Assembly: GCA_911728455.2 (NCBI GenBank)
Contig: OU452228.1
Span: 23,159,950-23,223,949, forward strand
DNA from: Marthasterias glacialis
Taxonomy: Eukaryota > Echinodermata > Asteroidea > Forcipulatida > Asteriidae
DNA: 64,000 nucleotides
Direction of reading: 5' to 3'
Position numbers and translations under genes: made by a program. Positions 10,649 through 21,775 of the stretch are shown here, piece after piece; positions within the stretch are counted from its first letter, which is position 1; the number at the start of each line of letters is the position of its first letter. The notes under the pieces are model-generated. The model was not told the origin of the DNA. It saw only the letters and a list, made by a program, of their open reading frames with translations, and searched no databases.

Positions 10649-12517
10649 GTAACTGTGGTACCTCCGTCTTTGTAAGATTGCCTGCTGGTAGATGTAACTT
10701 AACATTAACAACTCCCTACCCCTGCCACTGGCTGTTGTTGAAACATTCAAATGGTTGCAAGCTCTCCAAAACCCAGCGTTGTTTTAAAACTGTTTGGATT
10801 TGGGTCACTATTAAGTTGCATTGTAACTAAAGATCAGTGGGGCACCAGCCAAAAACACCACATTGCTGGTATTTTTGTTGGTAACCTGCTAATCAAAGAT
10901 TTTCTACGGTAAGCAGATTTGTATTTTAAGCAACTCTATAAAAATTGCTGGAGGTTGATGTCATGTGTACAGACTCAACGGCCCCAGTTTGCTTAAACAA
11001 CCAATGACGTACATGTATGTTGCTATGTTGTCGTCACAGTCACACTTTCTGCTTTTATTTTGATGTCGGGTGTTATTGTGATCCAAGAAGTTGCTGTCAA
11101 GTTATGTCCACCTCACCACAGCCTCCAGAGTTCTTTGACTTGGGTAGAGTGTCAGACATCAAATTGTAATAGCTTCGTTATACATTATCTTCTAGTACGC
11201 ATTAATCCTCCAATCAGATTGCTCAACGGGAGTGTAATAATAAACCAGATCATACTCCCAGTAGTCTATATTGCACTCTGCGTATTTTGATTATCATGCG
11301 TCACACTCTGTATACGGACAGTGCAAAATGACATTCTAAAATTTGCACGTTGCATGTTTTGCTCTTCATAAAATAACACTCAAAGTTGTTTCATCTTCCA
11401 GTTGACTGGTAGATAGACTCATTATCACACTCGCGCTCGTGGAATACGGAAAATATAGCGGTCTGCGTCCCATATCTTTTTGCTTTCATGACTTACAACA
11501 CAAGCATTACTGCAAACTATATATTATTAGTTATCACACAAGCGGTAGTGGAATACAGAAAAATATAGCGGTCTGCATCCCAAATCCCATTCGGCCTTCA
11601 GCCTTGTGTTGTAAGTCACGATTTGGTTGAAACAACTATCTCAACATGTACTTGTTAGTAGCATCAGTTGAAGTATCAGTAAACTAGGCTGTTGTAACTC
11701 ATTACTGAGTGTTTTTCCTGTGACACAGTCTAAGATTTGGGTCTTCCCAGGTTGTTTAATCAACTGAAGTTAGACGTGTTCGATTTACCGGCTGCGGCTG
11801 CAGCTGTAGCTAAGGGTGTTGCTAAGGGCCTCCTATGCTTCAACACTTGTTCACGTGATGATGAAGCTGTAGCCACTTATTCGGAAACAGCCTTTAGCAT
11901 TACTTTAACTGCTTTTTGTGTTGAGTCCAGCTTGGCTTCTGCAAGCCGAACTATGTAAAGTTAAGTTTATTCACTATTAGAAAAATCTAGCCAGTAGAAA
12001 TAGAGCAATCAATGTATGGTGGGCAGTTGCCATTAGGCGAAGTGTGTGGTGTGCCTAAGAAATGTCTGCAGTAGTCTACAGAAAGTGAGGGACGGGTTCA
12101 AGTCCAAACAGAGCCCTCCGCAATTTTTTGTTGTCTTCTCAAAAAAAAAATGAAAAGTCAATGTTGTGATACAATTGTGTTGTCGAGTTATATTTTGTAT
12201 GTACCATGGATTTAGTGGTAGACATTGAGATGTAGAATTGGTGAGGGGAGTTTCATGTGCAGCATGTGTTTCATTACGCTAACCCTACTCTGCTTACATT
12301 GATGCATGATAGTCATTAGCTTAGAGCGACAGAAATCTCTTTGGTTGCACTGACGTTCAATGACAGGAAGTTTGAGCTCATCCTTATGTCTGTTTTCCTA
12401 TGATATGTAAATGTGTCACTTTAGCGTTATCCAAGAATCAATGGTAATTGAAATGCTATAGACTTGCCATTACAAATGTTCAAGAAGTAAGTACGTTTTT
12501 TTCTGTTTTCTTTCTAG
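10649..12517. other. Intron with one small repeated module
   Basis: Mostly unique AT-rich intron. At about 11430-11625 a module contains a direct repeat (GTGGAATACGGAAAATATAG at 11438, diverged copy at about 11549). Flanking these is an inverted pair around TGACTTACAACACAAG. Nothing else recognised. Confidence 0.5.
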
Positions 12518-12566
12518 GCGCACCAAGCACTATTATAAGACCGCCCCTGGCAAGAGCAGATGAAAT
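12518..12566 (+). CDS. GRAF-type RhoGAP, short linker exon
   Basis: This 49-nt exon is bounded by a very good acceptor (TTTTCTTTCTAG) and donor GTGAGT. It enters in phase 1 and leaves in phase 2, encoding APSTIIRPPLARADE. The phase change is matched by the next exon at 13691, which supports both exons. No domain is visible. RPPLAR could be part of the proline-rich linker. Confidence 0.72.
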
Positions 12567-12854
12567 GTGAGTTATTCTGTAATTTTGAGTTTCTGTTTTT
12601 TTATTTTGGCAAAAAGAATTGGCTGGCAGCTTGGGTAGTGAAGCTGTTTATCATTCATCCCAAACATCCTCTTCCTTGCATGCTGTGATCTCCAATGAGA
12701 TGCAATGATACAATGCCAAAATTTCATTGACAAAGTCCTTATGATCTATTCAAATATGGTCGTCTACCAAGTAGGCTTCAATAAGGCCATGAATAGCTGT
12801 ACAATCCAATTCTTGAACTGCATCTGAAAGTCTACTGAGGAAACCAAGAGTGTG

Positions 12855-12985
12855 CCTCGAACATGGTCAAGCGCACTGGACTCGAGGTCTGGTGTTCTGA
12901 TCAGCAGAGCATGGGTTCGAGGTGTCTAGTTCAAATACACATGCGCTATACTGGGTCAGGCCAATAGAAATGGAGTACAGGGACT
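12855..12985 (+). mobile_element. tRNA-derived SINE of the second family, degraded copy
   Basis: A head-like segment with ACTCGAGGTCTGGTGTTCTG, ATCAGCAGAGCA and GGGTTCGAG matches the copy at 35935-36110. The downstream body is not recognisable here, so the copy is probably truncated. Confidence 0.6.
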
Positions 12986-13082
12986 GCTTAGCGCTCAATT
13001 TTCATCTGTGCGCGCCCTCTATGTCGGCTGTGGACATTGAGTTCCAATAGCATGTGACATGCCGGTATGGCGAAACTAACCA

Positions 13083-13213
13083 GGGGTGGATTTCACAAAA
13101 CTAGTCCTAAGTTAGGACTAGTCCTAACTTATGATTAGTCCTAGAAGTTAGGACTAGTTACTCGTCCTAACTCGAGATAAGACTAGTCCTAGCGCTTTGT
13201 GAAATCCCCACCA
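13083..13213. mobile_element. Palindromic MITE with GTGGATTTCACAAA ends, copy 1
   Basis: About 130 bp with inverted ends (GGTGGATTTCACAAAACTAG and TTTGTGAAATCCCCACC) and an interior of CTAGTCCTAACTT/AAGTTAGGACTAG palindromes. The same element occurs at 28801-28930 and 63553-63679. Confidence 0.85.
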
Positions 13214-13690
13214 GATCAACTAATGGGAAAGCTGGAGTTTGCCATGTAGCTTTAAATGGCAACGTGCACAAATTGCCTCAAAACTGATACACACAGGTAA
13301 CTACACACATCATTCTCCTGAAAAAAGTGGCCTCATGTTTGGACCCTAGCAGAGTCTTTCTCAAAGGCTAAAATCCCCTTCCTAGTTAGTATTCTCCTGA
13401 TTCTATTTCCATGGTCATGCCATGTAGTAGACCAGAAAAACACAGGTCAGGGCTTAATAGCTTGATTTACGATAAAAGGGTCTCAACATACTTTGGTCAT
13501 AGGTCATGTCCTTGGTTTAAAAACAAGTCAAATTTGGTGAGAAACTATTGCTCAAGTTGAGCAACAATTTCCTCTTTTGACTTTTTACGGAGGAAGCAGG
13601 ATGATGTGATTCTGAAAATAAGACTAAGGTAGATAGTTTATCATTTTCATCCAGCGTCAAAAATTCAGCATTTTTGCCTCAAATTGACAG

Positions 13691-13774
13691 ATTTGACAGA
13701 GATTGTCGTGATGTACAGACACGAAACAAGAGTGCTTCCGCTAGCTCTAATACAAGCTCATCCTCAGCATCTCA
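13691..13774 (+). CDS. GRAF-type RhoGAP, Ser/Ala-rich linker exon
   Basis: This 84-nt exon is phase 2 at both ends, with a strong donor GTAAGT. A second AG nine bases inside (exon start 13700) would keep the frame and drop three residues. The product reads FDRDCRDVQTRNKSASASS followed by more Ser and Thr. It continues in frame into 17330. It is the last low-complexity linker exon but one before the SH3 domain. Confidence 0.75.
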
Positions 13775-14493
13775 GTAAGTCTCTTTTTCCCCCTTCAAAT
13801 GGATCACCCCATCCTTGCTACCTCCCTTCTCTATTTCACAATTTTCTTCCTTCATTTCAACATAGTAAAAGAACACCAAATATAGTCCTTTTAGAAGTAG
13901 TTCTCAAAAACTTACCATTCTGATCTAAGTGTTTTATTTTAACATGAAGGTTGCAGTATTAAGAAGAAAGATTACAAAAAGAAGAAAGAAATCATGTGAA
14001 GGAATTCTCTTTTCCTTAAAGAGAAAACCTTCTTTGTTTATTGTTTACAGCGTCAAAAGCAGACAACCTCTTTTGCAGTAATGGGTCTTCCTACATTGAA
14101 GTTTAAAAGTTATGTTAACATCAACATTTTAGAAGATAAATATGTTTCAGTGGTTTTAAAAGACAAAGAAACTGTTGCTTTTAAAAACAAAACAACCAAA
14201 TAAAATTACATCAACATTTAGCAAGACCATGCAGTAAATAAGGAAACAATGAAAACACAAACAAAAATTCATAACCATAAATCATAAAGGAAAAAGAAGT
14301 TGTAACAATCCCAGATTACCTGTAAGAATAAGCCAAAGGTCAAAAGTGTGTCTGGGTTTTCGGGGATGTTGACCATAGTTATGGTTTGACTGCTGCCAAG
14401 CAGCCAAATACACAGCCAGCCAGCTGTGGCCACTGTGTCAGTCTTTTAGAACTCGAGGAAACAGTATCAAAAGAACCAGTGTAATTGGCACCA
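13775..14493. other. Intron, no feature seen
   Basis: Pyrimidine-rich then A-rich intron DNA. No exon or element recognised. Confidence 0.4.
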
Positions 14494-14764
14494 ACGGACC
14501 GATTCATTAAGCCCGCCCTCTTACAAGTTGACCAATTACAGCCTTGGCTACGCCACCGAAAGTCTGACAAAAGTCTGACGCAATAAAATCCTATTTAAAA
14601 ATGTAAATGTGTATGTATGCGCGTACTTATAGAGCATGTTTATCTTGTGCAGAGTGGCATTGGAGAGACGCACATTGTGCTGCCCACGTGTACATCGATG
14701 ACGAAGCCAATGCTGTGATTGGTCAATATGTTTAGGGGGCGGGGCTTAATGGATCGGTCTATCC
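14494..14764. mobile_element. TIR element with GACCGATTCATTAAGCCC ends
   Basis: Long imperfect inverted ends: GGACCGATTCATTAAGCCCG on the left, and on the right the complement of AGACCGATCCATTAAGCCCC. A second inner pair is built on TTGACCAATTACAG. A solo fragment of this end type is at about 1824-1855. The interior is not coding. Confidence 0.72.
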
Positions 14765-15370
14765 TGACCTGGTTCCCCAGCTCCTTGTCAATGCACATGG
14801 TACATTTTCTATGTACAGTAACTGTTTGTCTTCAATCTTGCATGTGTATATGTTTTTTCCAGTCATTCCTTTTCATTCTTTATTTTCCATCAGAAATCAT
14901 GAGTTTTTGTTCAACTTCAATCAACACGTCCTCCTTCCTGGCCCCAATTTCATAGAGCTGCTATGTACAAAAAAGTTTACTTAGTACAGGTTACCAGGGA
15001 AACACCATGTCATGCATATTATTTGAACACTTAGAGACATAGCACGCTATGTCTATAGCGGTCGCAAACAGCTTGTACCAAAATGTCAATAGCGACTGCA
15101 AGCACATGCAAGATTTGACTTACTTCCAATCAATCCAAAAAGGTCATGTCCTGAACTGACAATTTCCAATATTTTTGATGGTAACATACTGTCTATATAT
15201 CCAAAACCAAAACAAAATTCTGTTTCGAAGTGTTTTTCAGACATTTATACTAGCAAAGTTGAGTCATAAGCAACATTAATTATCATATCTGGGGGTCAGG
15301 TCATGATTTTACGGAAATAAACAATTTTTAAAGGGTTAACTTATAATTATGATCAAATTTGTTTAAGTGT

Positions 15371-15534
15371 AGAGAGGTTGTGTGACCTCGGGAAAAGTTC
15401 ATTTGCAGCCATGTTGGGTCCAGCCATGTACAAACTCAATGGCTGGTGTGTCGTCTGCTGAATGATTTCCACCGTCTGTTTGTGCATGCAGCATTAGAAA
15501 AAGGTTACGAGTGACGTCATGTGAAACACCTCTA
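15371..15534. mobile_element. MITE with AGAGAGG ends, reversed copy of 9248-9412
   Basis: The interior (GTTGGGTCCAGCCATGTACA, then ATGGCTGG, GTGACGTCATGTGAAAC) is the reverse complement of the element at 9248-9412, with point differences. It directly abuts the next element at 15534. Confidence 0.78.
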
Positions 15535-15711
15535 TAGACCTTATGCACATGACGCCATTTGAGTAGGGCTCCTTCGCGTATAGAGTTCAAAAGGAGGTTA
15601 TTCATTGGCCAATCATGTATGCCAAGCGTACAAATCCTTGCGTTGGACATTGTTTCATCATCAGTTATCCTCTTAGATGGTGGCCGTATGATGTCAATAC
15701 ATAAGGTCTAT
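15534..15711. mobile_element. MITE with ATAGACCTTATG ends
   Basis: A 12-bp perfect inverted terminal repeat (ATAGACCTTATG and its complement). It shares its first seven bases with the elements at 1520, 37056 and 58457. It adjoins the previous element with no unique DNA between, suggesting one inserted at the edge of the other. Confidence 0.72.
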
Positions 15712-16255
15712 TCTTATTTTTGCAAAGCAATTCTATGAGATTGAGACCTGCTAATTGGTGTGATCATGCTTAGTGTTTTGTAGTTTTCGTTTTTGTTTCT
15801 TACGTACCAGCCGATCCAGGTTCCTTTAAACAGTGCTTCCTCACAAAGTTTTCCTTGTTAAATCTTTTACCCGGGTGAGGAATTTTTCAGAAATAGGAAC
15901 AATAGAGCAACAATGGAAGGTCCCTACTAACTGAATCTTTAAGATTGGTTGTGTGTAAGCATATCTGCCTGTTGAAACCAAGGACTTTAACAAAAGGGAT
16001 TGAGGAGTCCTCACCTCACCGTTGTGTACAAAACCAATGAGGGCATCGCTAAAAAAAACAATGGGAGACCAAAGTAGTCTTTGATTTACCGGGTCGACAA
16101 ACATGGGTTGACAGACGAGCCCTCATGGGATACTTTACAATGGAACAGTATTCCTCCCAAATTTGTCTTTGTTCAAGTTGTACCTCGTAGAAGTCATCAA
16201 AGAGTGTATACCTAAGAAGTGATTTTGTCAGATCATTTTTTTTGTCAAGCTGCAG

Positions 16256-16410
16256 AGCCCAATTTCATTTAGCTAAGCAAAAAACATCTTTGCTTACCAG
16301 GATAAGGTTACCAGCCAAAATGCCATGTCCCATGCACCGTCTGTGACTGGTTTCCTGCTTATTTTGTCAAGCAGTGTTTTCTGCTGAAGCAGCTCTATGA
16401 AATTGGGCCC
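16256..16410. mobile_element. Palindromic CAATTTCATAGAGCTGCTTA element
   Basis: Ends GAGCCCAATTTCAT and AGCTCTATGAAATTGGGCCC are inverted. The interior has GCTTACCAGGATAAGGTTAC and CCAGCCAAAATGCCATGT. It belongs to the most abundant element family in the window (full copies at 49304-49495 and 55909-56083; partial ones near 14941, 20368, 23110, 39502, 40605 and 54506). Confidence 0.8.
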
Positions 16411-16559
16411 TGCATAAGTTGACCATACATACTTTTGTAATTCATGTGAGATATCATAATGTTACATCATACATTCTCCGTGAGCAGGTTTTGAGTTCAG
16501 ACAATTTGTTTTTCTTTCTTTGCTCATTGAAAGTTCTTTTTTTTTTGCGTAAACTGTTA

Positions 16560-16744
16560 CCCACTCTAAAAAGGATTTGTCACCCAAATGGGAACCTTTT
16601 ATATCCTGATTGGGAGAAAGTACCAAACAGGGTATACCTAATCTACCCCAATGGGATAGCTAGGTTATTACTGTCCCAATGGGTTCCCTAATTTGGGACC
16701 ATTGGGAATCGCATTTTGGAAAAGAAGGCCCAATCTTTTTAACA
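16560..16744. repeat. Degenerate CCCAATGGGA boxes upstream of the 36-bp array
   Basis: Irregular repeats of ACCCAAATGGGAACC, TGATTGGGAG, CCCCAATGGGATAG and CCCAATGGGTTCCC lead into the ordered 36-bp array, suggesting the array grew from this region. Confidence 0.6.
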
Positions 16745-17128
16745 ATATTTAGGGTGACAATGAACCATACCCTAATTGGGATACTTAGGGTGAGAATAAA
16801 ACATACCCTAATTGGGATATTTAGGTGACAATGAACCATACCCTAATTGGGATATTTAGGGTGACAATGAACCATACCCTAATTGGGATATTTAGGGTGA
16901 CAATGAACCATACCCTAATTGGGATATTTAGGGTGACAATGAACCATACCCTAATTGGGATATTTAGGGTGACAATGAACCATACCCTAATAGGGATATT
17001 TAGGGTGACAATGAACCATACCCTAATTGGGATATTTAGGGTGACAATGAACCATACCCTAATAGGGATATTTAGGGTGACAATGAACCATACCCTAATA
17101 GGGATATTTAGGGTGGCAATGAACCATA
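16745..17128. repeat. 36-bp minisatellite, about 10.5 copies
   Basis: The unit contains TATTTAGGGTGACAATGAAC and then CATACCCTAATTGGGA. Inner copies are nearly identical, differing by an A/T in CCTAA(T/A)(T/A)GGG. Because 36 is a multiple of three and no stop falls in some frames, long open frames exist on both strands. They have no start context or splice support and are not genes. Confidence 0.92.
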
Positions 17129-17329
17129 TGAGTATCACCTATGTGTATCTATCTGCACTGCACATCATACATCATCTCTGTCAGTTCAAAGCTGAAGAAT
17201 TTTCACCATCCATGCACAAAACAACAAGCCTTCCCAATCGCACTTTAAAAACGAAACAAGGAAATAGTTACGTATCAAAGTACCACATTTGATCGTATTT
17301 GTTGTTATTCCACCCTCCGATTTTTCCAG

Positions 17330-17410
17330 ATCCAGCAGTTCCGATACTTCTGGATTCCAACCTGCTATTAGTGATATTAGACGTTTAATTGAATCAGATC
17401 CTAGTAAAAA
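17330..17410 (+). CDS. GRAF-type RhoGAP, pre-SH3 exon
   Basis: This 81-nt exon has acceptor TTTTTCCAG and donor GTAAGT, phase 2 on both sides. The product reads SSSSDTSGFQPAISDIRRL and then IESDPSKK. The stretch PAISDIRRLIESDPS could form a short amphipathic helix just before the SH3 domain. Joining to 18434 completes the Lys codon AA|G. The frame has no stop in the spliced product. Confidence 0.8.
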
Positions 17411-18433
17411 GTAAGTGTGCATGAAGAAAGTGCAATGCATGAAGAGTAAACCCTGAGTCCCTAGCTGTGAGCAAATCAACTATTCCCCCGCCATTTAAAA
17501 AAAAAAAGAATTCTAGAGAATGCCCTGTGCCGTTCACTACGTTACCTCCAACTGACTGTTATATATTCCTTCCTGTTATTGATATTTAAGCCTAACACAG
17601 CTAACTATTATGTGATTCAAACACGTACACTAATATCATTGTGTAAATGTGATGCTCCATGCCAAACACCAGCCATTTCCTTCCAAAACTCAATACTGGG
17701 TTTATTTGCTCATGAAATCGATAAGTGGGGCCTGTGATGTAAGTATTGCTCAACACATCACATTGATATCATGGTGGATATATATGTTCACTGTTAATAC
17801 CGTTCACTATTACCGAGAAGTGCTTGAATTTGGCTTGGGGGTATCACAAATTGTCCTTTTTATTTATCTGAATGAATCAAGATTCTCTGAGGTTTTATAA
17901 AGGGTGGTTCAAGCAAACCTCTTCTTAGTGAAATTGCAAGCGAGAAATCATAATGTCTAATGGGAGACCCTCTGGAAAAGATCATTTACCGAAAACCTTT
18001 GGCCGTTAAAATAGATTTGTTAACCAAGTAAAGTGGATACCAGTTAAAGTTTGATGTAGACCACCATGCTGTCGACTGTTTACCCGCTTCACACTGCTCA
18101 GCAACTTTTGTCGTCTGCTGAGCAGTGGGTGTACTTTGTGTTGCTCCATGCTGCAACAAGGCATGAGGTAATTTGAAGCACTTATGGGCGTCTCTGGGCA
18201 TGCATGTCTACAAAAAACCTGCCTCCCATATCACTGGTCATCATGGCTGTCCTGTGGTAACAATCTTCCAAGGAGTTTTTATCAAAAATCGGATCAAGAA
18301 CTTTTGGGGGGGATGTTCGGACTTCTAATGTGCTTGTTTGAACCATCCTGCCTATGAATGCCTCCTCCCTGGTTTGCTTTTAATCTTTGTTGTTTGCTCT
18401 AAAAACCACTCTCTGGTATCCTTATTGTAACAG
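17411..18433. other. Intron, no feature seen
   Basis: Non-coding DNA between the last linker exon and the first SH3 exon. No element recognised with confidence. Confidence 0.45.
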
Positions 18434-18519
18434 GGATATTTGTGTGAGGACGTTATATGCATGCGACGCTGACAACGAATCTGAGCTCTCGTTTGTTCCA
18501 AATCAGATCATAATTAATG
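18434..18519 (+). CDS. GRAF-type RhoGAP, first half of SH3 domain
   Basis: This 86-nt exon encodes DICVRTLYACDADNESELSF and then VPNQIIIN. The ALYxC-like strand (TLYAC) and the acidic RT-loop with ESELSF are hallmark SH3 features. They match, at nearly every position, the start of the GRAF1 SH3 domain as I know it (ALYACKAEHDSELSF in human ARHGAP26). The donor GTGAGT leaves phase 1 and is matched by the final exon. SH3 domains of GRAF proteins bind proline-rich partners such as FAK and dynamin. Oligophrenin-1, the other family branch, lacks the SH3 domain, so this gene belongs with ARHGAP26/10/42. Confidence 0.9.
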
Positions 18520-19557
18520 GTGAGTTTTCCTCCCTGCTTGAAAAAAAATTATTTCCCAGTCATAACACCTCTTGCCTTGTTTAAATGCCTGATTTAATAA
18601 CCTCAAGGCTGTATTTCGTTGTGTCAGTGCAAAAAACGTATCTCCTAAAATTGCACTTACTTTACACATGACTTTGAATGTGTCAAAATGCCGTATCTCG
18701 CTTAAAATAATCCTGACGTATACACAAAACCAATAGTTGCCGAGGCGTTTTTGCACAGAGTATTTTCGTATGAGATACGACGATCGAGATACCATGCGAT
18801 GAATTATGTTCCATTTTCAAATGGAGAAAAATTTGTATTTTGAGTGCCTGCCTTTTTCTAACAGTGCAACCTCCATCAACCTACCCAGAATATTAACTCT
18901 AAATGGTTTGCAATTTACCAGCATGAACTTTTGAAAATGTTGACAATTGCTTAACCATTGTGTTCTGTTAGTTTCTGACATAATGTAATATCACAGCTAA
19001 AGTTTTTGCCAACCACAAAATAGGGCAACAATCAGTGCACAAGAAGAAACCAATTTTATTTGTTCAAACGCTTCAAAAGTGCATAAAAACATTTGTTGTT
19101 CAGATAAATTAAAAGTGTGTACACTTTTGTTTTATTGTTTGGCGAAATATGCTGTGATGGCAGAACTTCTGACATGTTTGTCAGCTAAAGGCTGCCCATG
19201 CAAAGTGTTAACAACCAAACAGGAGGTTTATATTTGCTTTATCCTAAGCAGTGTCGTATAGCCAAGGGGGAGCAAAGGGAGGGGCAGCTTCCCCCCTGCA
19301 GAATATCTTACCCCTCTCCTTTCCCCCAGTCAGCCTCAGGAAACTTTGAAATATTCTATAATCAGGCAATTTGTACTAAAGTTGCCCCCTCTATAAATAT
19401 CTGTGCCCCCCTTGCCCCCCTTCAGAAAAAGATACTGGCTACAACACTGATCCTAAGCGATGATTGCCACCTTTGGTAAGCTGGTACCCTATACCTGTTC
19501 TAGATAATTGTGTAACACCTTCCACTATTTCTTCCCCCTTTCTTTTGTGATTCACAG
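18520..19557. other. Last intron of the GRAF-type gene
   Basis: Intron inside the SH3 domain. At about 18620-18800 GTATCTCC, GTATCTCG and GAGATAC boxes suggest an old inverted repeat. At 19249-19445 a G-rich then C-rich segment beginning GTGTCGTATAGCC resembles the GTAGCCA elements at 20145 and 27070. Confidence 0.4.
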
Positions 19558-19661
19558 TTAGGGCATCGAAAGAGAAAGGCTGGCTCCTAGGTACACTGAA
19601 CGGCAAAACAGGTCTAGTTCCCGAAAACTACGTAGAAATGCTACCAGGACCAAGTACCTAG
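19558..19661 (+). CDS. GRAF-type RhoGAP, second half of SH3 domain and stop
   Basis: The last coding exon begins after TGTGATTCACAG in phase 1 and encodes KGWLLGTLNGKTGLVPENYV, then EMLPGPST and TAG at 19659-19661. The conserved SH3 Trp (GW), the GLVP turn and the ENYVE end are all present. The spliced SH3 has the same length as human GRAF1, without gaps. The protein ends eight residues after ENYV, so the SH3 is C-terminal, as in the family. Identification as ARHGAP26/10/42-like is strong. Which paralogue cannot be said, because one pre-duplication gene is expected in an invertebrate. Confidence 0.92.
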
Positions 19662-20144
19662 CGAACGCTCCGTTCCAGGAGGCGTTAATAATAAATCCCT
19701 ACAATTTAACTACTGTAATTCATACCATTTTGTAAGACGGATCTCCATAGTGTAAATGTGAAATGTAGTCTGGTACACCCTGTCGAGATATTCCCTTTTG
19801 TAAGAGAAGAGAACTGTTTGAAGATTTTGGTTAGGGCTCTTGTTTTTGTATAAGGGTTGGGTTTTGTTACGGATAATTCTTGTAGGACAGATTTAGACTT
19901 TTCCCAAGACGTTGCGAGAACTGATGACACAAATTTGCTCCATTTTGGGGGAGTCAGAATGGAAGTGTGCTTAGTGAACGCTGAGTGATTTGACCCATAA
20001 TGGTGAAGAGTGTGCATGTAGGTGCATGATGCATAATTTTGTAAAGATGAGCAAAAGTCGTTCCATTGATGTTCTTTTGCTCTTACTTTTGAAGGAAACG
20101 TTCAAATAATGTTTCAAGACAATCAATCCCTGAAGTCAGTCAGC

Positions 20145-20345
20145 AACAGTGGTGTAGCCAGGATTTTTTCACCAGGGGCGGGAGGGGGGGGGGGTATTGC
20201 TTTTCAAGGGGGGCAGAGGCCATGTTTTTTAATGAGTTATATTTATCTGGATTTTTTTTATGGGGGGTTTGAAGGGGGAGGTCACTGGAAAATTGTGGGG
20301 GGCACGTGCCCCCCAGGCCCCCCTGACTATGCTCTGAGTAGATTG
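20145..20345. mobile_element. GTGTAGCCAGGATTTTT element, copy 1
   Basis: This element shares GGCCATGTTTTTTAATGAGT, ATGTATCTG-like and CACTGGAAAATTGTGGGG segments with 27070-27235. The second copy ends in a complementary GGCTACGCCGCTG, so the family has short terminal inverted repeats. G and C runs give unequal strand composition. Confidence 0.65.
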
Positions 20346-21289
20346 CGACCCTACCTTGCCAGGACATCGTCCCAATTTCAGAAAGCTGCTAATCACAAAC
20401 TTGTACTAAAGCAGAAAGATATTACTTAGCAGAAGTAGGCACCCTGTCCCATGGTGATGTTCTTCACTAGTGACTGGGTCCCTGCCAATATTTGCTAAGC
20501 ATTTACATGTGTTGAGCAATATCGTTGGATTAGAATGAAGAACAGTCTTGGTGTAGCAGTCTCAATGATATTGAATCTTGAATGGAAACAAACGACATTT
20601 GCAACAATTTATTTTACTATTTTAAGGAATAGTTGTGACTCACTTGTACCTCTGTGGACTGTTTGAAGTCTGACATCTGTGGAGTTATGGTGTCAGACAC
20701 TCACCTCAACCACAAGATATATTACCTTGACTGAATGAGATTCCTATGAGAAAATAAGGGGGTTGATACATTCATCTCATGTAAACATTTTGTTTACTTC
20801 AGGGTAAAATACAGGATTGGTAAAGCTAATAGTGCAGTGTTCCTTACTTTGTGTGATTCAATATATACATGAAAACAAAAACCTGTGGAAATTTGGGCTC
20901 AATTCGTCATCGTAGTCAGGAGAAAATAGTGAAAACCCATGCACACTTTTCAGCATGTAAACACATTGTCCTTTCATTTTGGTTGTTACAACCGAAATTG
21001 AAATTGGGGTCTTCAAATTCATGTTCAACTTTGACAGTATTTCAGACAGAAATAGATCTATAAAAGATTGGTACTGGTATGAACTTCATAATCAGTAAGC
21101 TTTCAGACTGATACTAATAAAAAAAAACAATTTGGGTGAATACCAATCCTGTATTGTATCTTTAACCATAAAAAACAGGAATTTGTTTCCTCATTTCGTG
21201 ATTCTCAGGCTGTTTCTTCTGAATTATACAAAAGTTAGTCATACTTACAGGATGTAATACAAAATTACCAGTTTGGAATACAGTATTTT

Positions 21290-21775
21290 TACGATTAAAA
21301 CTCGTTTATCCCAAGGAAGATATCATTGGTCCAAGTCGGGAAACCCTAGAATGGTAATATTAATTTAACTATCCCAATTGGGAGCTAGTTTTCTGATTAG
21401 AAGTCCATGTCGGGAAACCTTTGGGTGACAATATTAATTTAACTATCCCAATTGGGAGCTGCTGTACCAATTAGAACTCTTTTCCAATTGGAACTCTTTT
21501 CACCCAAGGATATGGTCCCAATCAGGAAACTGGGTGATAATATCAACCAAACTATCCCAATTGGGAGCTGTACTTATTATAAATATTTCTCCCAAATAGG
21601 ATATTTTTGGTCCTAATCAGGAAAACTATCTCGATCGGGAGATAATTTTCCCGATGGAGGATATCAGTGACCTCAGTTGGGAAACATTCAGGTGACCAGT
21701 AACAACCAAACTATCCCAATTGGGAGGTGTTTTTCCTCATGGACCCTTTTTTTGCCCAAGCCCTAAAAACGACAA
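21290..21775. repeat. Degenerate tandem array with CCCAATTGGGAG boxes
   Basis: Diverged units of roughly 90-110 bp contain AACTATCCCAATTGGGAGCT, GGTGACAATATTAA, AGGATAT and AGTCGGGAAACC. The palindrome CCCAATTGGG recurs at least five times. The box vocabulary matches the arrays at 6960 and 16560. Confidence 0.8.

Noticed and set aside
16821..17292. Repeat proteins on both strands
   Set aside because: Stop-free only because the 36-bp unit is a multiple of three; both strands are open at once.
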